Source: Mucilaginibacter sp. Bleaf8
GTDB taxonomy: Bacteria; Bacteroidota; Bacteroidia; Sphingobacteriales; Sphingobacteriaceae
Assembly: GCF_018390515.1 (NCBI RefSeq)
Contig: NZ_JAHBBK010000002.1
Span: 663,743-727,742 of the forward strand
Length of the DNA: 64,000 bases
Direction of reading: 5' to 3'
Shown here: positions 9,017-17,113 of the stretch, piece after piece
Layout: every line of letters starts with the position of its first letter
Position numbering within the stretch: the stretch's first letter is position 1
Position numbers and translations under genes: made by a program
Notes under the pieces: generated by a model
What the model was told of the DNA's origin: nothing
The model's input: the letters and a program-made list of their open reading frames with translations, nothing else
Database searches by the model: none

Positions 9017-9793
9017 TTAAATAAGCGGTTGTATCACTTTATCCAGATCTTGTAGCTTAACCATGTTAGGGCCGTCGCTCAAAGCGTTGTCCGGGTCAGG
9101 ATGGATTTCCATGAAGTAGCCATTGGCACCGAAGGCTTTAGCGGCTAAAGCCATCATGGGAACGAAGGTGCGGTCGCCACCGGTTTTGCCGCCAGCTCCG
9201 CCGGGGCGTTGTACCGAGTGCGTACAATCCATACAAACCGGATGACCGAATGCTTTCATATCATGAATGTTTCTGAAATCAACCGCCAAGTTATTATAGC
9301 CGTACATGTTGCCGCGCTCGGTTAATATTACCTGGTTGTTGCCAGCTTCAATTACTTTTTGTGCAGGATAAAACATATCCTGTCCCGACAAAAACTGCGC
9401 TTTTTTAACATTTACAATTTTACCTGTTTTGGCTGCAGCAACCAGTAAATCGGTTTGGCGGCATAAAAAGGCCGGTATCTGTAAAATATCAACCACCTCG
9501 CCGGCAATAGCCGCCTGGTAGCTCTCGTGTATATCTGTAGTTACCGGCAGGTCGAAGCGCTCTTTTACTTTTTGCAGCATCTCTAAGCCTTTTTCTAAGC
9601 CAGGTCCGCGGTAGGAGTGGATGGAGGTGCGGTTAGCTTTGTCGAAAGAGGATTTGAAAACTACCGGCACCTGGTATTGCTGACCAACGCGGGCCACCTG
9701 TTCGGCCACCTGGTACAACAATTCCTGATTTTCCATTACACACGGGCCCAAAATAAAAAAGGGCTTGCTTTGCATTTGTTCAAAAAGCGACAT
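9017..9793 (-). CDS. kdsA: 3-deoxy-8-phosphooctulonate (Kdo-8-P) synthase
   Basis: 258 residues, TIM-barrel DAHP/KDO8P synthase family. It condenses arabinose 5-phosphate with phosphoenolpyruvate. Family blocks: FILGPCVMEN near residue 13, VFKSSFDKANRTS (the KANRTS substrate loop), IPAFLCRQTDLL, and the C-terminal CTHSVQRPGG. A Cys in the FILGPC block is consistent with, but does not prove, the metal-dependent class. The start at 9793 is standard. kdsD follows on the same strand. Confidence 0.95.
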   Translation of the reverse strand: MSLFEQMQSKPFFILGPCVMENQELLYQVAEQVARVGQQYQVPVVFKSSFDKANRTSIHSYRGPGLEKGLEMLQKVKERFDLPVTTDIHESYQAAIAGEVVDILQIPAFLCRQTDLLVAAAKTGKIVNVKKAQFLSGQDMFYPAQKVIEAGNNQVILTERGNMYGYNNLAVDFRNIHDMKAFGHPVCMDCTHSVQRPGGAGGKTGGDRTFVPMMALAAKAFGANGYFMEIHPDPDNALSDGPNMVKLQDLDKVIQPLI

Positions 9794-9942
9794 ATTGGCT
9801 GGAGTATTTATGCATGCAAAGGTAGAACTTTTTTAAATTGCCGGTAGCACCTGTTTAATGATGGCCGGGTGATGACAGAGGTAAAACAAAGCCCCTAGGT
9901 TTTATCTTAACATTGGTGTGATACGAAGCTCGGTCGCAAAAC

Positions 9943-9950
9943 TATATTTG
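9943..9950 (+). promoter_or_regulatory. TAnnTTTG promoter element before hscB
   Basis: TATATTTG matches the Bacteroidota -7 consensus TAnnTTTG and lies 30 bases upstream of the hscB ATG (9981). I do not see a convincing TTTG -33 partner. Confidence 0.45.
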
Positions 9951-9980
9951 CATTTGTAAACAAAGAAACCATCATATTAC

Positions 9981-10508
9981 ATGATAAACTATTTTGAATT
10001 TTACGGCATACCAGAGTCGTTTAACCTTGATCAGGCAGCTTTGAAAAAGAAGTTTTATGCACTGAGTAAGGAATACCACCCCGATTTTTTTGCCAATGAA
10101 GGTGATGAGCGCCAGCAGGAGATTTTGGAAATATCAACGCTGAACAATAAAGCCTTTCAAACTTTATCTGATCCGGCTAAGCGGTTGGAGTATATTTTAC
10201 GTCAGCATGAATTGGTATCAGAAGGGGCGAAGCCACAGCTACCTGCCGACTTTTTAATGGAGATGATGGATATCAACGAGCGCTTAATGGAGGTAGATGA
10301 TGCCGAACAACTGGCTGATATTACCGCAGAAGTGCTGGCCGTTGAAAATAATTTACAAGATGAGATAGCAGCCTTAACTGCTGATTATGAGCAATTAAAT
10401 GATACGGCGAGAGAAGAAAGGTTGATTTCGATCGCAAATATTTACTACAGACAAAAATATTTGTTGCGAATTAGAGAGAGTTTAAATACATTTGCATCCC
10501 GCTTCTGA
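9981..10508 (+). CDS. hscB: Fe-S cluster co-chaperone HscB
   Basis: 175 residues. An N-terminal J-domain carries the HPD motif at residues 33-35 (EYHPDFF), beginning with the NYFEFYGIPESFNLD pattern typical of HscB rather than general DnaJ; a C-terminal helical bundle (from about 80) binds IscU. It delivers the Fe-S scaffold to an HscA/DnaK-type ATPase. It ends 19 bases before the tRNA-Leu gene on the same strand; no other isc/suf gene is visible here. Confidence 0.92.
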   Translation: MINYFEFYGIPESFNLDQAALKKKFYALSKEYHPDFFANEGDERQQEILEISTLNNKAFQTLSDPAKRLEYILRQHELVSEGAKPQLPADFLMEMMDINERLMEVDDAEQLADITAEVLAVENNLQDEIAALTADYEQLNDTAREERLISIANIYYRQKYLLRIRESLNTFASRF

Positions 10509-10527
10509 AGGAAAGAAGTGAGGACAG

Positions 10528-10611
10528 GCCCAGATGGCGGAATCGGTAGACGCGCTGGTCTCAAACACCTGTGGCTGCAAGGCCGTGCCGGTTCGACCCC
10601 GGCTCTGGGTA
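10528..10611 (+). tRNA. tRNA-Leu (anticodon CAA)
   Basis: An 84-nt class II cloverleaf: acceptor arms GCCCAGA and TCTGGGT, a long variable arm, T arm GCCGG-TTCGACC-CCGGC, anticodon loop CTCAAAC with CAA in the centre. The anticodon stem CTGGT/ACCTG has a T-T mismatch at its second pair. The 3' CCA is not encoded. Its last bases (10600-10611) form part of the 14-bp attachment core used by the two elements to the right; the integrated element leaves the tRNA intact but supplies the following terminator. Confidence 0.9.
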
Positions 10612-10613
10612 CT
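10600..10613 (+). repeat. Attachment core, left junction (att)
   Basis: CGGCTCTGGGTACT, overlapping the tRNA-Leu 3' end, is repeated exactly at 57292-57305. This is the crossover region expected for a tRNA-targeting tyrosine recombinase. Confidence 0.85.
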
Positions 10614-10620
10614 AAAGCAA

Positions 10621-10657
10621 ATAACCGCTACAGTAAAACGTAGCGGTTATTGCTTTT
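10621..10657 (+). terminator. Terminator after tRNA-Leu, supplied by E1
   Basis: ATAACCGCTAC (10621-10631) pairs with GTAGCGGTTAT (10640-10650), followed by TGCTTTT. Because it lies inside the element boundary, it replaces the host terminator. A near-identical hairpin sits in E2 at 57313-57349. Confidence 0.75.
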
Positions 10658-10678
10658 AAACGCTTTATAAGGCGTTTT

Positions 10679-10696
10679 CTATGGCTTTATCCGGAT
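10679..10696 (+). repeat. 18-bp repeat CTATGGCTTTATCCGGAT, left copy
   Basis: The same 18 bases occur at 55462-55479 near the other end of E1, and 16 of them at 57370-57385 in the E2 integrase leader. Position inside the integrase promoter region suggests a recombination or regulatory binding site; this is inference. Confidence 0.5.
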
Positions 10697-10711
10697 AGCT
10701 GTTGTGCTTTC

Positions 10712-10730
10712 TGCTCCGAGTTTGCTCCGA
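10712..10730 (+). promoter_or_regulatory. Paired TGCTCCGA motifs, candidate integrase arm sites
   Basis: TGCTCCGA at 10712-10719 and 10723-10730, 11 bp apart (one helical turn), directly before the integrase start. The same pair with the same spacing precedes the E2 integrase (57402-57420), and a single copy lies 52 bp left of the right-hand core (57233-57240). Confidence 0.55.
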
Positions 10731-10732
10731 GT

Positions 10733-11935
10733 ATGAATAATACATCAGAAATGTACAGCTTCAGTTCAAAACTGTGGTTTAATAAGAGGGCTATTGCCTT
10801 TAAAACCGGTGAAGCATCTATCTACCTTCAGGTAGTCATAAATAGGTCTCACAAAGAATTTCCGCTAAAACTTAAATGGCCAGTCCACAAGATTGATTTA
10901 GCCAAAGGATTGCTATTGCCTCGCCAGCGCGGCGATAAAGACGTCGACGATTACAATCTCTTGCTACTTAGTGAGCAGGCGAAGCATATCGAAATTTTAC
11001 GGAGTTACCGTATCAGGCGTGCGCCTATCGACATGCAGAAGTTCATACGTGAACTGAATACATTTGACAACAAAGACAGCTTTATCGCTTTTATGCTGGG
11101 ACATAACCGGCGCCGGTATGATAGTAAAGAAATTGAAAACCGTACATATAAAAATGTTCGGTCCACAATAATGCTGATGATGGATTTCAATCTAAGTTGG
11201 CGCTATGAGATGTTAACCGTAAAATTTTTGAAGCAGTTTAAAATTTACCTGCAGGGTAAGGATTATGAACCCGGTCATATATGGTCAAAAATAAGGGATG
11301 TGAAATCTCATCTGAAAATGGCATCCACTGAACCATTGATACACGTCGATCCGGAGGTGATTGCATTTTCAAATCCCCAACCACAGTGGCGCACTACTTA
11401 CCTCAACCGTGAGGAGGTAAATTTGTTAATCAAGGTATATCGCGAAGAGGAGTTAAAGGCTATGGACAGAAATGTCTTGCGCGCGTTTCTTTTCACCTGT
11501 TTCACCTCATTACGAATCTCTGATGTATATCGTGTGAATGCAGACTGGCGAATAGACGAAAACTTTATTGACTTCATCCCCAAGAAAAATCAAAAGAAGC
11601 GTAAGCGGCTAAAAGTGCCAATAATGGGTATGGCGACTATGTTTATCCAGAATGAAGCAGGCCAATACTTTGACCTGCCAACCGAGCAGGAGTATAACAG
11701 AACCTTGAAGCTAATGGCCAGCAAGGCTGGGATAAAGAAAAGACTAACCAGTCACGTTGGTCGTCATACCTTCGGTTATCTTTTTATGACTACGGTAGGC
11801 AATATGAAAGCCTTGCAAGAAATTCTCGGTCACACCAATTCAAAAACCACAGAGCGGTATGCTCATCTTGATGATGAGTACAAATATTTATCTGTTATGC
11901 GAATGCAGGAGGGCTTCGATAACCTCAGATTGTAG
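10733..11935 (+). CDS. int: Tyrosine recombinase / phage integrase of E1
   Basis: 400 residues in the Bacteroidota integrase layout: N-terminal arm-binding domain (about 1-95), SAM-like core-binding domain (about 100-215) and catalytic domain. Catalytic residues are all present: Arg261 (TSLRISDVYR), His341 and Arg344 (SHVGRHTFG), His367 (LGHTNSKTTERY) and nucleophile Tyr376. The start MNNTSEMYSFSSKLWFN follows the candidate arm sites by 3 bases. It reads away from the tRNA and should catalyse integration at, and excision from, the 14-bp core. It is closely related to the broken integrase at 57423 (similar in length, with identical key blocks). Confidence 0.95.
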   Translation: MNNTSEMYSFSSKLWFNKRAIAFKTGEASIYLQVVINRSHKEFPLKLKWPVHKIDLAKGLLLPRQRGDKDVDDYNLLLLSEQAKHIEILRSYRIRRAPIDMQKFIRELNTFDNKDSFIAFMLGHNRRRYDSKEIENRTYKNVRSTIMLMMDFNLSWRYEMLTVKFLKQFKIYLQGKDYEPGHIWSKIRDVKSHLKMASTEPLIHVDPEVIAFSNPQPQWRTTYLNREEVNLLIKVYREEELKAMDRNVLRAFLFTCFTSLRISDVYRVNADWRIDENFIDFIPKKNQKKRKRLKVPIMGMATMFIQNEAGQYFDLPTEQEYNRTLKLMASKAGIKKRLTSHVGRHTFGYLFMTTVGNMKALQEILGHTNSKTTERYAHLDDEYKYLSVMRMQEGFDNLRL

Positions 11936-11978
11936 GAAATAACTATATTCGCGACTTATGTGATAAGGTTTAGGTTGA

Positions 11979-12013
11979 AAAACCCCGAGCGCGATGCTTC
12001 GGGGTTTTCTTTT
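11979..12013 (+). terminator. Terminator after int
   Basis: AAAACCCCGA (11979-11988) pairs with TCGGGGTTTT (11999-12008), followed by CTTTTT. It separates the integrase from the convergent secreted-protein gene. Confidence 0.85.
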
Positions 12014-12090
12014 TACCATTGGTCTTATATAATCATAAACACAGAAATGTTCGCGTAGTAGCGCACACTTAATGTTTTAGACGTGACTTG

Positions 12091-12636
12091 TTAGAGCTTC
12101 GTTTTAGCTTCAGAAACTAAGGCCCCTAGTGCCTTGAAGGCTTCTTGATCTAAAAAGAAGTAAGAATTGCTATCATACTTTTCGAGTTTCACATAACCTT
12201 TCCATTTCTTACTGTAGTTATAAGCGCCTCCAGAGAACCCCCCCCTTGAGTGAAAATTGTACTCGACACTATTTTCAGGGACTTCTGACGTAAAAACTTT
12301 ATTGTTTATATAATCAATAACTTTCAAAAAAGCGTCAATTTCATCGGCATCTAGCATAGCGCTCTTAGTATCGGAACCATAACTCGCGTGATAATTCGCA
12401 CTTAATTTGATCCCGGAAACGATTTTGTTAGATAACAGATCAGTGATTTTGATTACCTCTACTGTTACCTCCTTGGCCTTGCCAATCTCGACGAAGTCTT
12501 TTTTAGAAAATGTTCCAGCCTGCTCAGAGATAGTTTCGATGTTAGATTTTGCTGCTTCAGGCGTTGCTTTTTTAACCTGTGCATAAGTAAGTGTAGCGCT
12601 GGCCAAAAGTAGACCAATTAGTAAGGTTTTCTTCAT
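12091..12636 (-). CDS. Secreted hypothetical protein, candidate lysogenic conversion gene
   Basis: 181 residues with a clear signal peptide (MKKTLLIGLLLASATLTYAQ, cleavage near residue 20). The mature part is lysine-rich and alternates strands with one acidic helix (LDADEIDAFLKVIDYINNK). I know no named family. It sits between the integrase and the last virion gene, the usual place for a phage-borne host-modifying gene. The protein at 58691-59209, in the same position of element E2, has the same plan: signal peptide, an I-x-x-TD-x stretch, then a helix with EI-x-x-F-x-K. They look like distant homologues. Exported protein of unknown role. Confidence 0.7.
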   Translation of the reverse strand: MKKTLLIGLLLASATLTYAQVKKATPEAAKSNIETISEQAGTFSKKDFVEIGKAKEVTVEVIKITDLLSNKIVSGIKLSANYHASYGSDTKSAMLDADEIDAFLKVIDYINNKVFTSEVPENSVEYNFHSRGGFSGGAYNYSKKWKGYVKLEKYDSNSYFFLDQEAFKALGALVSEAKTKL

Positions 12637-12771
12637 ATAGAATATTAATTAGGTTATAAAGGTAAAATAAGTGGATGGATAATGGATAATAGCCAATCAA
12701 ATCGGGTTAAATCACTGATTGTTAATAAATATTATCCAAGCGCTTATATCAACTTAGCCAGCATTATCCAT

Positions 12772-13212
12772 CTACTTAATCTGTATTTGCTTTACAGCAG
12801 CATCAGCTTTAAAGCCGGCAACAATATCCGCCAGCTTTGGTACCTCTTCCTCCAGTACCGGGTTCAGCCACTCTTCGGCTTGCCGCTCACCAGTATTCAT
12901 TTTGCCGAATGAGTTGGGATTGGTTCGTTTACGCTCACCGTTGGGCCCGATCCAGCTGGAGCCTTTCGTACCGCCATGTCCTTTACCCGCACCTTTGTGC
13001 ACGAATACCAAGTGGCGGTCAAAGATGAAACCGCCCTGGTCAACCTCACCGTATTTGGATTTAGTTTTATACTTCAGCCGGTCAAGGCTGTCACCACTTC
13101 GGTTGGCACTGGTGACAAGGCGCATATACCGGCCTTTAATTTTACGGTAGGTGGTTCCAAACCACCCCTTGACCGCATTGTTCTGGGCGTTTAAGTTATC
13201 AGGCGTTGACAT
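12772..13212 (-). CDS. Minor virion/tail completion candidate (146 aa)
   Basis: A basic, Gly-rich soluble protein. No family recognised with certainty; its C-terminus (EEWLNPVLEEEVPKLADIV) resembles the end of HK97 gp10/Mu gpG-type tail completion proteins, which is a weak resemblance. It starts inside the last codons of the tape measure gene (14-bp overlap), so it is translated as part of the tail operon. A copy broken by two 1-bp deletions lies at 59287-59725 in E2, again next to a tape measure end, showing the gene pair is an ancestral unit. Confidence 0.7.
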   Translation of the reverse strand: MSTPDNLNAQNNAVKGWFGTTYRKIKGRYMRLVTSANRSGDSLDRLKYKTKSKYGEVDQGGFIFDRHLVFVHKGAGKGHGGTKGSSWIGPNGERKRTNPNSFGKMNTGERQAEEWLNPVLEEEVPKLADIVAGFKADAAVKQIQIK

Positions 13213-16200
13213 TATCTAAAATCTCCTGCATTTTTTCTTCGTTCTTTTTGAATATCCTGTTGCTGAACGTCAGCTTCATGTTGGCCACTGCATGGCGGGT
13301 CATGCGCATCTCGTCAACTAATGGCGAGAGGTCAACGGGTGGAGGAGCTGGCGCTGCCGGCGTTTGAACGGTTACCGGCTGTTGAACCTTTTTTACCGCA
13401 TTGCTAAAGCCACCGGCTTCGAAGCGGCGCACACCGCGGTTAGCTTCCATTGCCCCAACGAAATCGGAGATCACCGGGTCCTTCAGCTGCTCACTGCTCA
13501 CAATGTATTCGGTTTTGAATTTCTCACCTGCAGTATACTCACGGCCGCTCGCGCTGTTTTTAAACAGGGTAGGGCTGCGCACCCAGCCTTGTGGCTTCTT
13601 ATAATCAACGGACGAATAACCACCGTCCTCATACTGCGGCGGTTTCTCTTTGCCAATCTTTACCACCTGAACAGCGGTAGCTGCTGCAACGGCAGCGGCA
13701 TTTATGAGGTTGAACGGCCAGGGCGAAGAGGCCAGTGCCATAGTAACGGCTAGCGCTCCGTTGATAATAGCCTGTGTACGCTTTGCCGCCTGATCCGCTT
13801 TCCAGGCTTTGAGCTTGATCTGGGCGGCCTGCTTATCGTACTTATCTTCAATGGCCTGCTTTTGCGCTTCGGTCAGGTTTTTATTTTGCAGTTCTTTTTC
13901 TTTACGCTTGTCGAGCGAGGCGAGCTGTGCATCTGTTTCGGCTCGGCGGTTATTCGCTCCAACTTCAAAGAAAGCATCTGATATAGCACGGGTCGTTTCA
14001 TAAGCTGCCTGTTCGATAGCCTGTTTTACTTCCTTGTCCTTTTCCTTTTCATATTGTGCCGTTTCATTTTTTCGGTTCTTTTCTATTACGCCAAGAGCCT
14101 CTTGAAACTTTTCCTCTAAGTCTTTCCGCTTTTCAAAGTTCCTCTTAAGAGCGTCAATCTGATCATCATACTTTTTATTGATCCGGGCAAGCTCAATCTT
14201 ATCCTTGTCGGAGGCGGACACCACCCCTTGCTGCTTCAGCTCTTCAATCGTATCCTGCAGGCGTTTTTCTTCCCGAATCTTCGCGTCGGCAATTTCTTTT
14301 GCGCGGTTTTCTTCCAAGTACATCCACTCCTCCAAGTCGAGGGCGTTTTCCTGCTGTTCATCATAAAAGGCATTGATGCGGACGCTTTCTTTCTGTAGTT
14401 CGGTTTCGTGGGCGTTAGCCAGCGACCGGCGAAGCGCCAGCACTTTATCGGTCAGCTCTTTTTCCTGCCGAAAAATGATGTTGTTAACGGCCTGCGCCTG
14501 ATCGGCTTCCAGCTTTTCAATGTTCTCATTAGTCGTTGCAGCCTGTGCCTTGCTAACACCTTTTTGCAGCAGGAACGCTTTTTCCTTATCAATCAGCTTT
14601 TGGTACTTATCAGAAGCGGCCTTGATCTCACGGGAATTAGCGGCCATCGCCTCTTCGCTCGATTTACCATACAGCTCCTTTACTTCTTTCTGAAGCTGGT
14701 TAAACTGCCGTTTCGCTTTTTTAACAGGATCTTCTTCTTTACCACCGCCACCTATACCGGTATCGATACTAATCTCCTTTAAGCGTTTGCGGATAGCCAC
14801 CATCTCAGTAGCTACCTTGTTATATTCCTCGGTACCACGCTTTAACTGAGCGATGGCTTTCGTGTCTTTGGCTAGCTGCTCTTCCAGCTGATCTTTGGTT
14901 GAATTCTTCAGATCGAAGCCGGCACTACCACCATTTTCGGTATCTGTGATTAAATTCTTTTTGATGTCTTCACCAAAGTTGGCCTTGAGCGCCTCCATCT
15001 GCTGGTCTATCAATTGGAGCGCTTCTTCCTTATTGAAATTTTTAGTTCTATCCAAATATCCCTGGCCATCCTGAAAAGTAATATCCCTGGCTATTACACC
15101 TACCCATTGTGCAACATTCAGGTCTTTACCCTCCCGCATGACGGTTTGGCGTTGCTTCTGAAGTTCCTTCATCTGCTCAAAGGCTGCTTCCGCGTTGGCC
15201 CGTCGTTCCAACTGGCGTATATATCCTGCGATAGCGTCCGTTGCTTTTAAGGCAAGCACCTGTTCATCTGAATAGGATTTTAAATGTTCCGGCATTATCT
15301 CCCGAAGCCTTGCCACTGCCTGAAGCTTTTCATACCTTGTTGCTGTTTCACTTTTGAGGATAGCCTGCAACTGCTCAACTTTGGTCTTTTCATCGATGAT
15401 CTTATCGGCTCCTTCCTGGTGAACCTTGTTCATCATTTCCTGAACCTTGACTGCATTGTTGACCTCGGATTTAAACAATACCAGGGCAGTGATCACAGCG
15501 GCAATACTGGCCACAATTAACCCGATCGGGTTGGCGCCGGCTACCACGTTGAACGCGGCCATCTCGGTTTTGGCCAGTGCCCATTCACCACGCATCAGGG
15601 CGACTACTACTTTCTGCGCAGCCGTGGCCAGCGTGACCAATTTTGTATAGGCCTCGGTTGCCTTGAGCGTGGCGATCCAGTCTTTTTGCAGCAGTATCGT
15701 GATACCGAGTACGGCATTGTAAGCGCCATACGCCACGGCACCCACGATGACCAGTTTAGTAACGGCCGAAATAAAGCCCATAGCTTTGTTCAGTCCGTCA
15801 ATAAAGGCGGAAGTAGCTTTAACCAGGGCGATCAGGAAGGTGGTCAGATTGGAGTTTGAAGTAAGCGCGTTGAACTTCTTACCGAGCTTTTCCAGCGTAG
15901 CCGCAAAGTTGTTGTTCTTAACGTTGTATTCGTTCGTCAGTGAGATACCCTCATCAAACGAGCTTTTAGCCATCTTTTGCCGTTCCTGCAAAAGCTCCAG
16001 GTTATTAGTCAAAAGGCCCAGCGCTGCCGTCGCCCTGGCACCCTCTTCACCGATCATGCCCATGCTTTCGGCCATAGCGCCGATACCTTCACCGGATGAT
16101 TTTAAATTCTTCAGTACCGCGATCAGCGCCTGGTTGCCATCCGTGGCCAGTAGCTTGCTGAACTCAGCAACACTCAAACCCGCAACCTTGGCAAACTTCG

Positions 16201-17065
16201 GAATATCCTTACCCAGCCCCATTACGAACTGGCTGATGGCGGTGGACGCGGCTTCAGCCGGTTGGCCCAGCTCGTCCATGGTCGCCGCTAAACCGAGAAT
16301 ATCCTGAATGCTGATTTTGGCCTGCGGTGCGATACCACCGAGCCGTTTGGTAAATTCTACTATGTAACCCTCATTGGCCGTACCGGCTGCGCCCAGGTCA
16401 TTGATGGCCGAACCGGTTTTAAGCAGGGCCTGCTCCAGTCCGTAGGCATCTTTGATCTTAAAGATTTCTGTCAGTTTACCCAGGTCATTGATAGCGCCTT
16501 CGGCATTGCCCAAATCTTTGCCCAGGGCAACGTTGATCTGGTCAGCTGCTTTAACAAATCCCAGGACGTTTTCCTCACCGGTAATACCGAGTTTACCGGC
16601 CACTTCGGCCAAACTGCTGAGTTCCGCCCGGGACGAGCGGGTGTCGATCTGTTTAAATGAAGATTGCAGCCTTTTGACAGCTGCTTCGCTCATGCCGGTG
16701 GTTTTCTGGATATCGGCAATGCTATCGGCCAGCTTTGCATTCTGGCTGATGATGTTGCGGAACTGGTCGGTAACGAACTGAAAGCCGAGAAAGCCGGTAG
16801 CCAGTACACCCAGTTTACCGATCTCGGTTTTCAGCCAGCCAAAGGCGCCGCCAACGCCGCGTATATCGTTCTGAACGTCCTGCAGCACGCGGTTGACCTG
16901 CCGGAGTTCCATCATTTTCCGCTTAAACTCTTCGGTGCCCGGAATGAGTTGGGCCAGCTGGTTACGTAGTTTTCGCGAACCTGCTTCCAGGTTCTTTAAG
17001 GTCATGTCGGCCTCACTGCCATTGATGAAAATGGAGACTCGCCTTACTTCTTCTCTTGATGCCAT
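13199..17065 (-). CDS. Phage tail tape measure protein
   Basis: 1288 residues. The N-terminal third has the phage minor tail protein/tape measure signature region (about 90-420) with repeated ALxxTGSAIN and GxxxAEAAS-type helices; a hydrophobic stretch follows at about 440-530 (VVGAVAYGAYNAVLGITILL; GLIVASIAAVITALVLF); then long charged coiled coils (about 540-1100), a second Ala-rich segment and a proline-rich end. It sets tail length and is a tail-lumen protein that may help DNA entry. Such length suggests a tail of roughly 180-200 nm if the usual 0.15 nm per residue holds. It precedes the 146-aa gene with overlap. Confidence 0.93.
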   Translation of the reverse strand: MASREEVRRVSIFINGSEADMTLKNLEAGSRKLRNQLAQLIPGTEEFKRKMMELRQVNRVLQDVQNDIRGVGGAFGWLKTEIGKLGVLATGFLGFQFVTDQFRNIISQNAKLADSIADIQKTTGMSEAAVKRLQSSFKQIDTRSSRAELSSLAEVAGKLGITGEENVLGFVKAADQINVALGKDLGNAEGAINDLGKLTEIFKIKDAYGLEQALLKTGSAINDLGAAGTANEGYIVEFTKRLGGIAPQAKISIQDILGLAATMDELGQPAEAASTAISQFVMGLGKDIPKFAKVAGLSVAEFSKLLATDGNQALIAVLKNLKSSGEGIGAMAESMGMIGEEGARATAALGLLTNNLELLQERQKMAKSSFDEGISLTNEYNVKNNNFAATLEKLGKKFNALTSNSNLTTFLIALVKATSAFIDGLNKAMGFISAVTKLVIVGAVAYGAYNAVLGITILLQKDWIATLKATEAYTKLVTLATAAQKVVVALMRGEWALAKTEMAAFNVVAGANPIGLIVASIAAVITALVLFKSEVNNAVKVQEMMNKVHQEGADKIIDEKTKVEQLQAILKSETATRYEKLQAVARLREIMPEHLKSYSDEQVLALKATDAIAGYIRQLERRANAEAAFEQMKELQKQRQTVMREGKDLNVAQWVGVIARDITFQDGQGYLDRTKNFNKEEALQLIDQQMEALKANFGEDIKKNLITDTENGGSAGFDLKNSTKDQLEEQLAKDTKAIAQLKRGTEEYNKVATEMVAIRKRLKEISIDTGIGGGGKEEDPVKKAKRQFNQLQKEVKELYGKSSEEAMAANSREIKAASDKYQKLIDKEKAFLLQKGVSKAQAATTNENIEKLEADQAQAVNNIIFRQEKELTDKVLALRRSLANAHETELQKESVRINAFYDEQQENALDLEEWMYLEENRAKEIADAKIREEKRLQDTIEELKQQGVVSASDKDKIELARINKKYDDQIDALKRNFEKRKDLEEKFQEALGVIEKNRKNETAQYEKEKDKEVKQAIEQAAYETTRAISDAFFEVGANNRRAETDAQLASLDKRKEKELQNKNLTEAQKQAIEDKYDKQAAQIKLKAWKADQAAKRTQAIINGALAVTMALASSPWPFNLINAAAVAAATAVQVVKIGKEKPPQYEDGGYSSVDYKKPQGWVRSPTLFKNSASGREYTAGEKFKTEYIVSSEQLKDPVISDFVGAMEANRGVRRFEAGGFSNAVKKVQQPVTVQTPAAPAPPPVDLSPLVDEMRMTRHAVANMKLTFSNRIFKKNEEKMQEILDNVNA

Positions 17066-17113
17066 TGACCCGAAATTGCCACCGGATCAGGCCGAAAAAA
17101 ACGACAGGTACTT

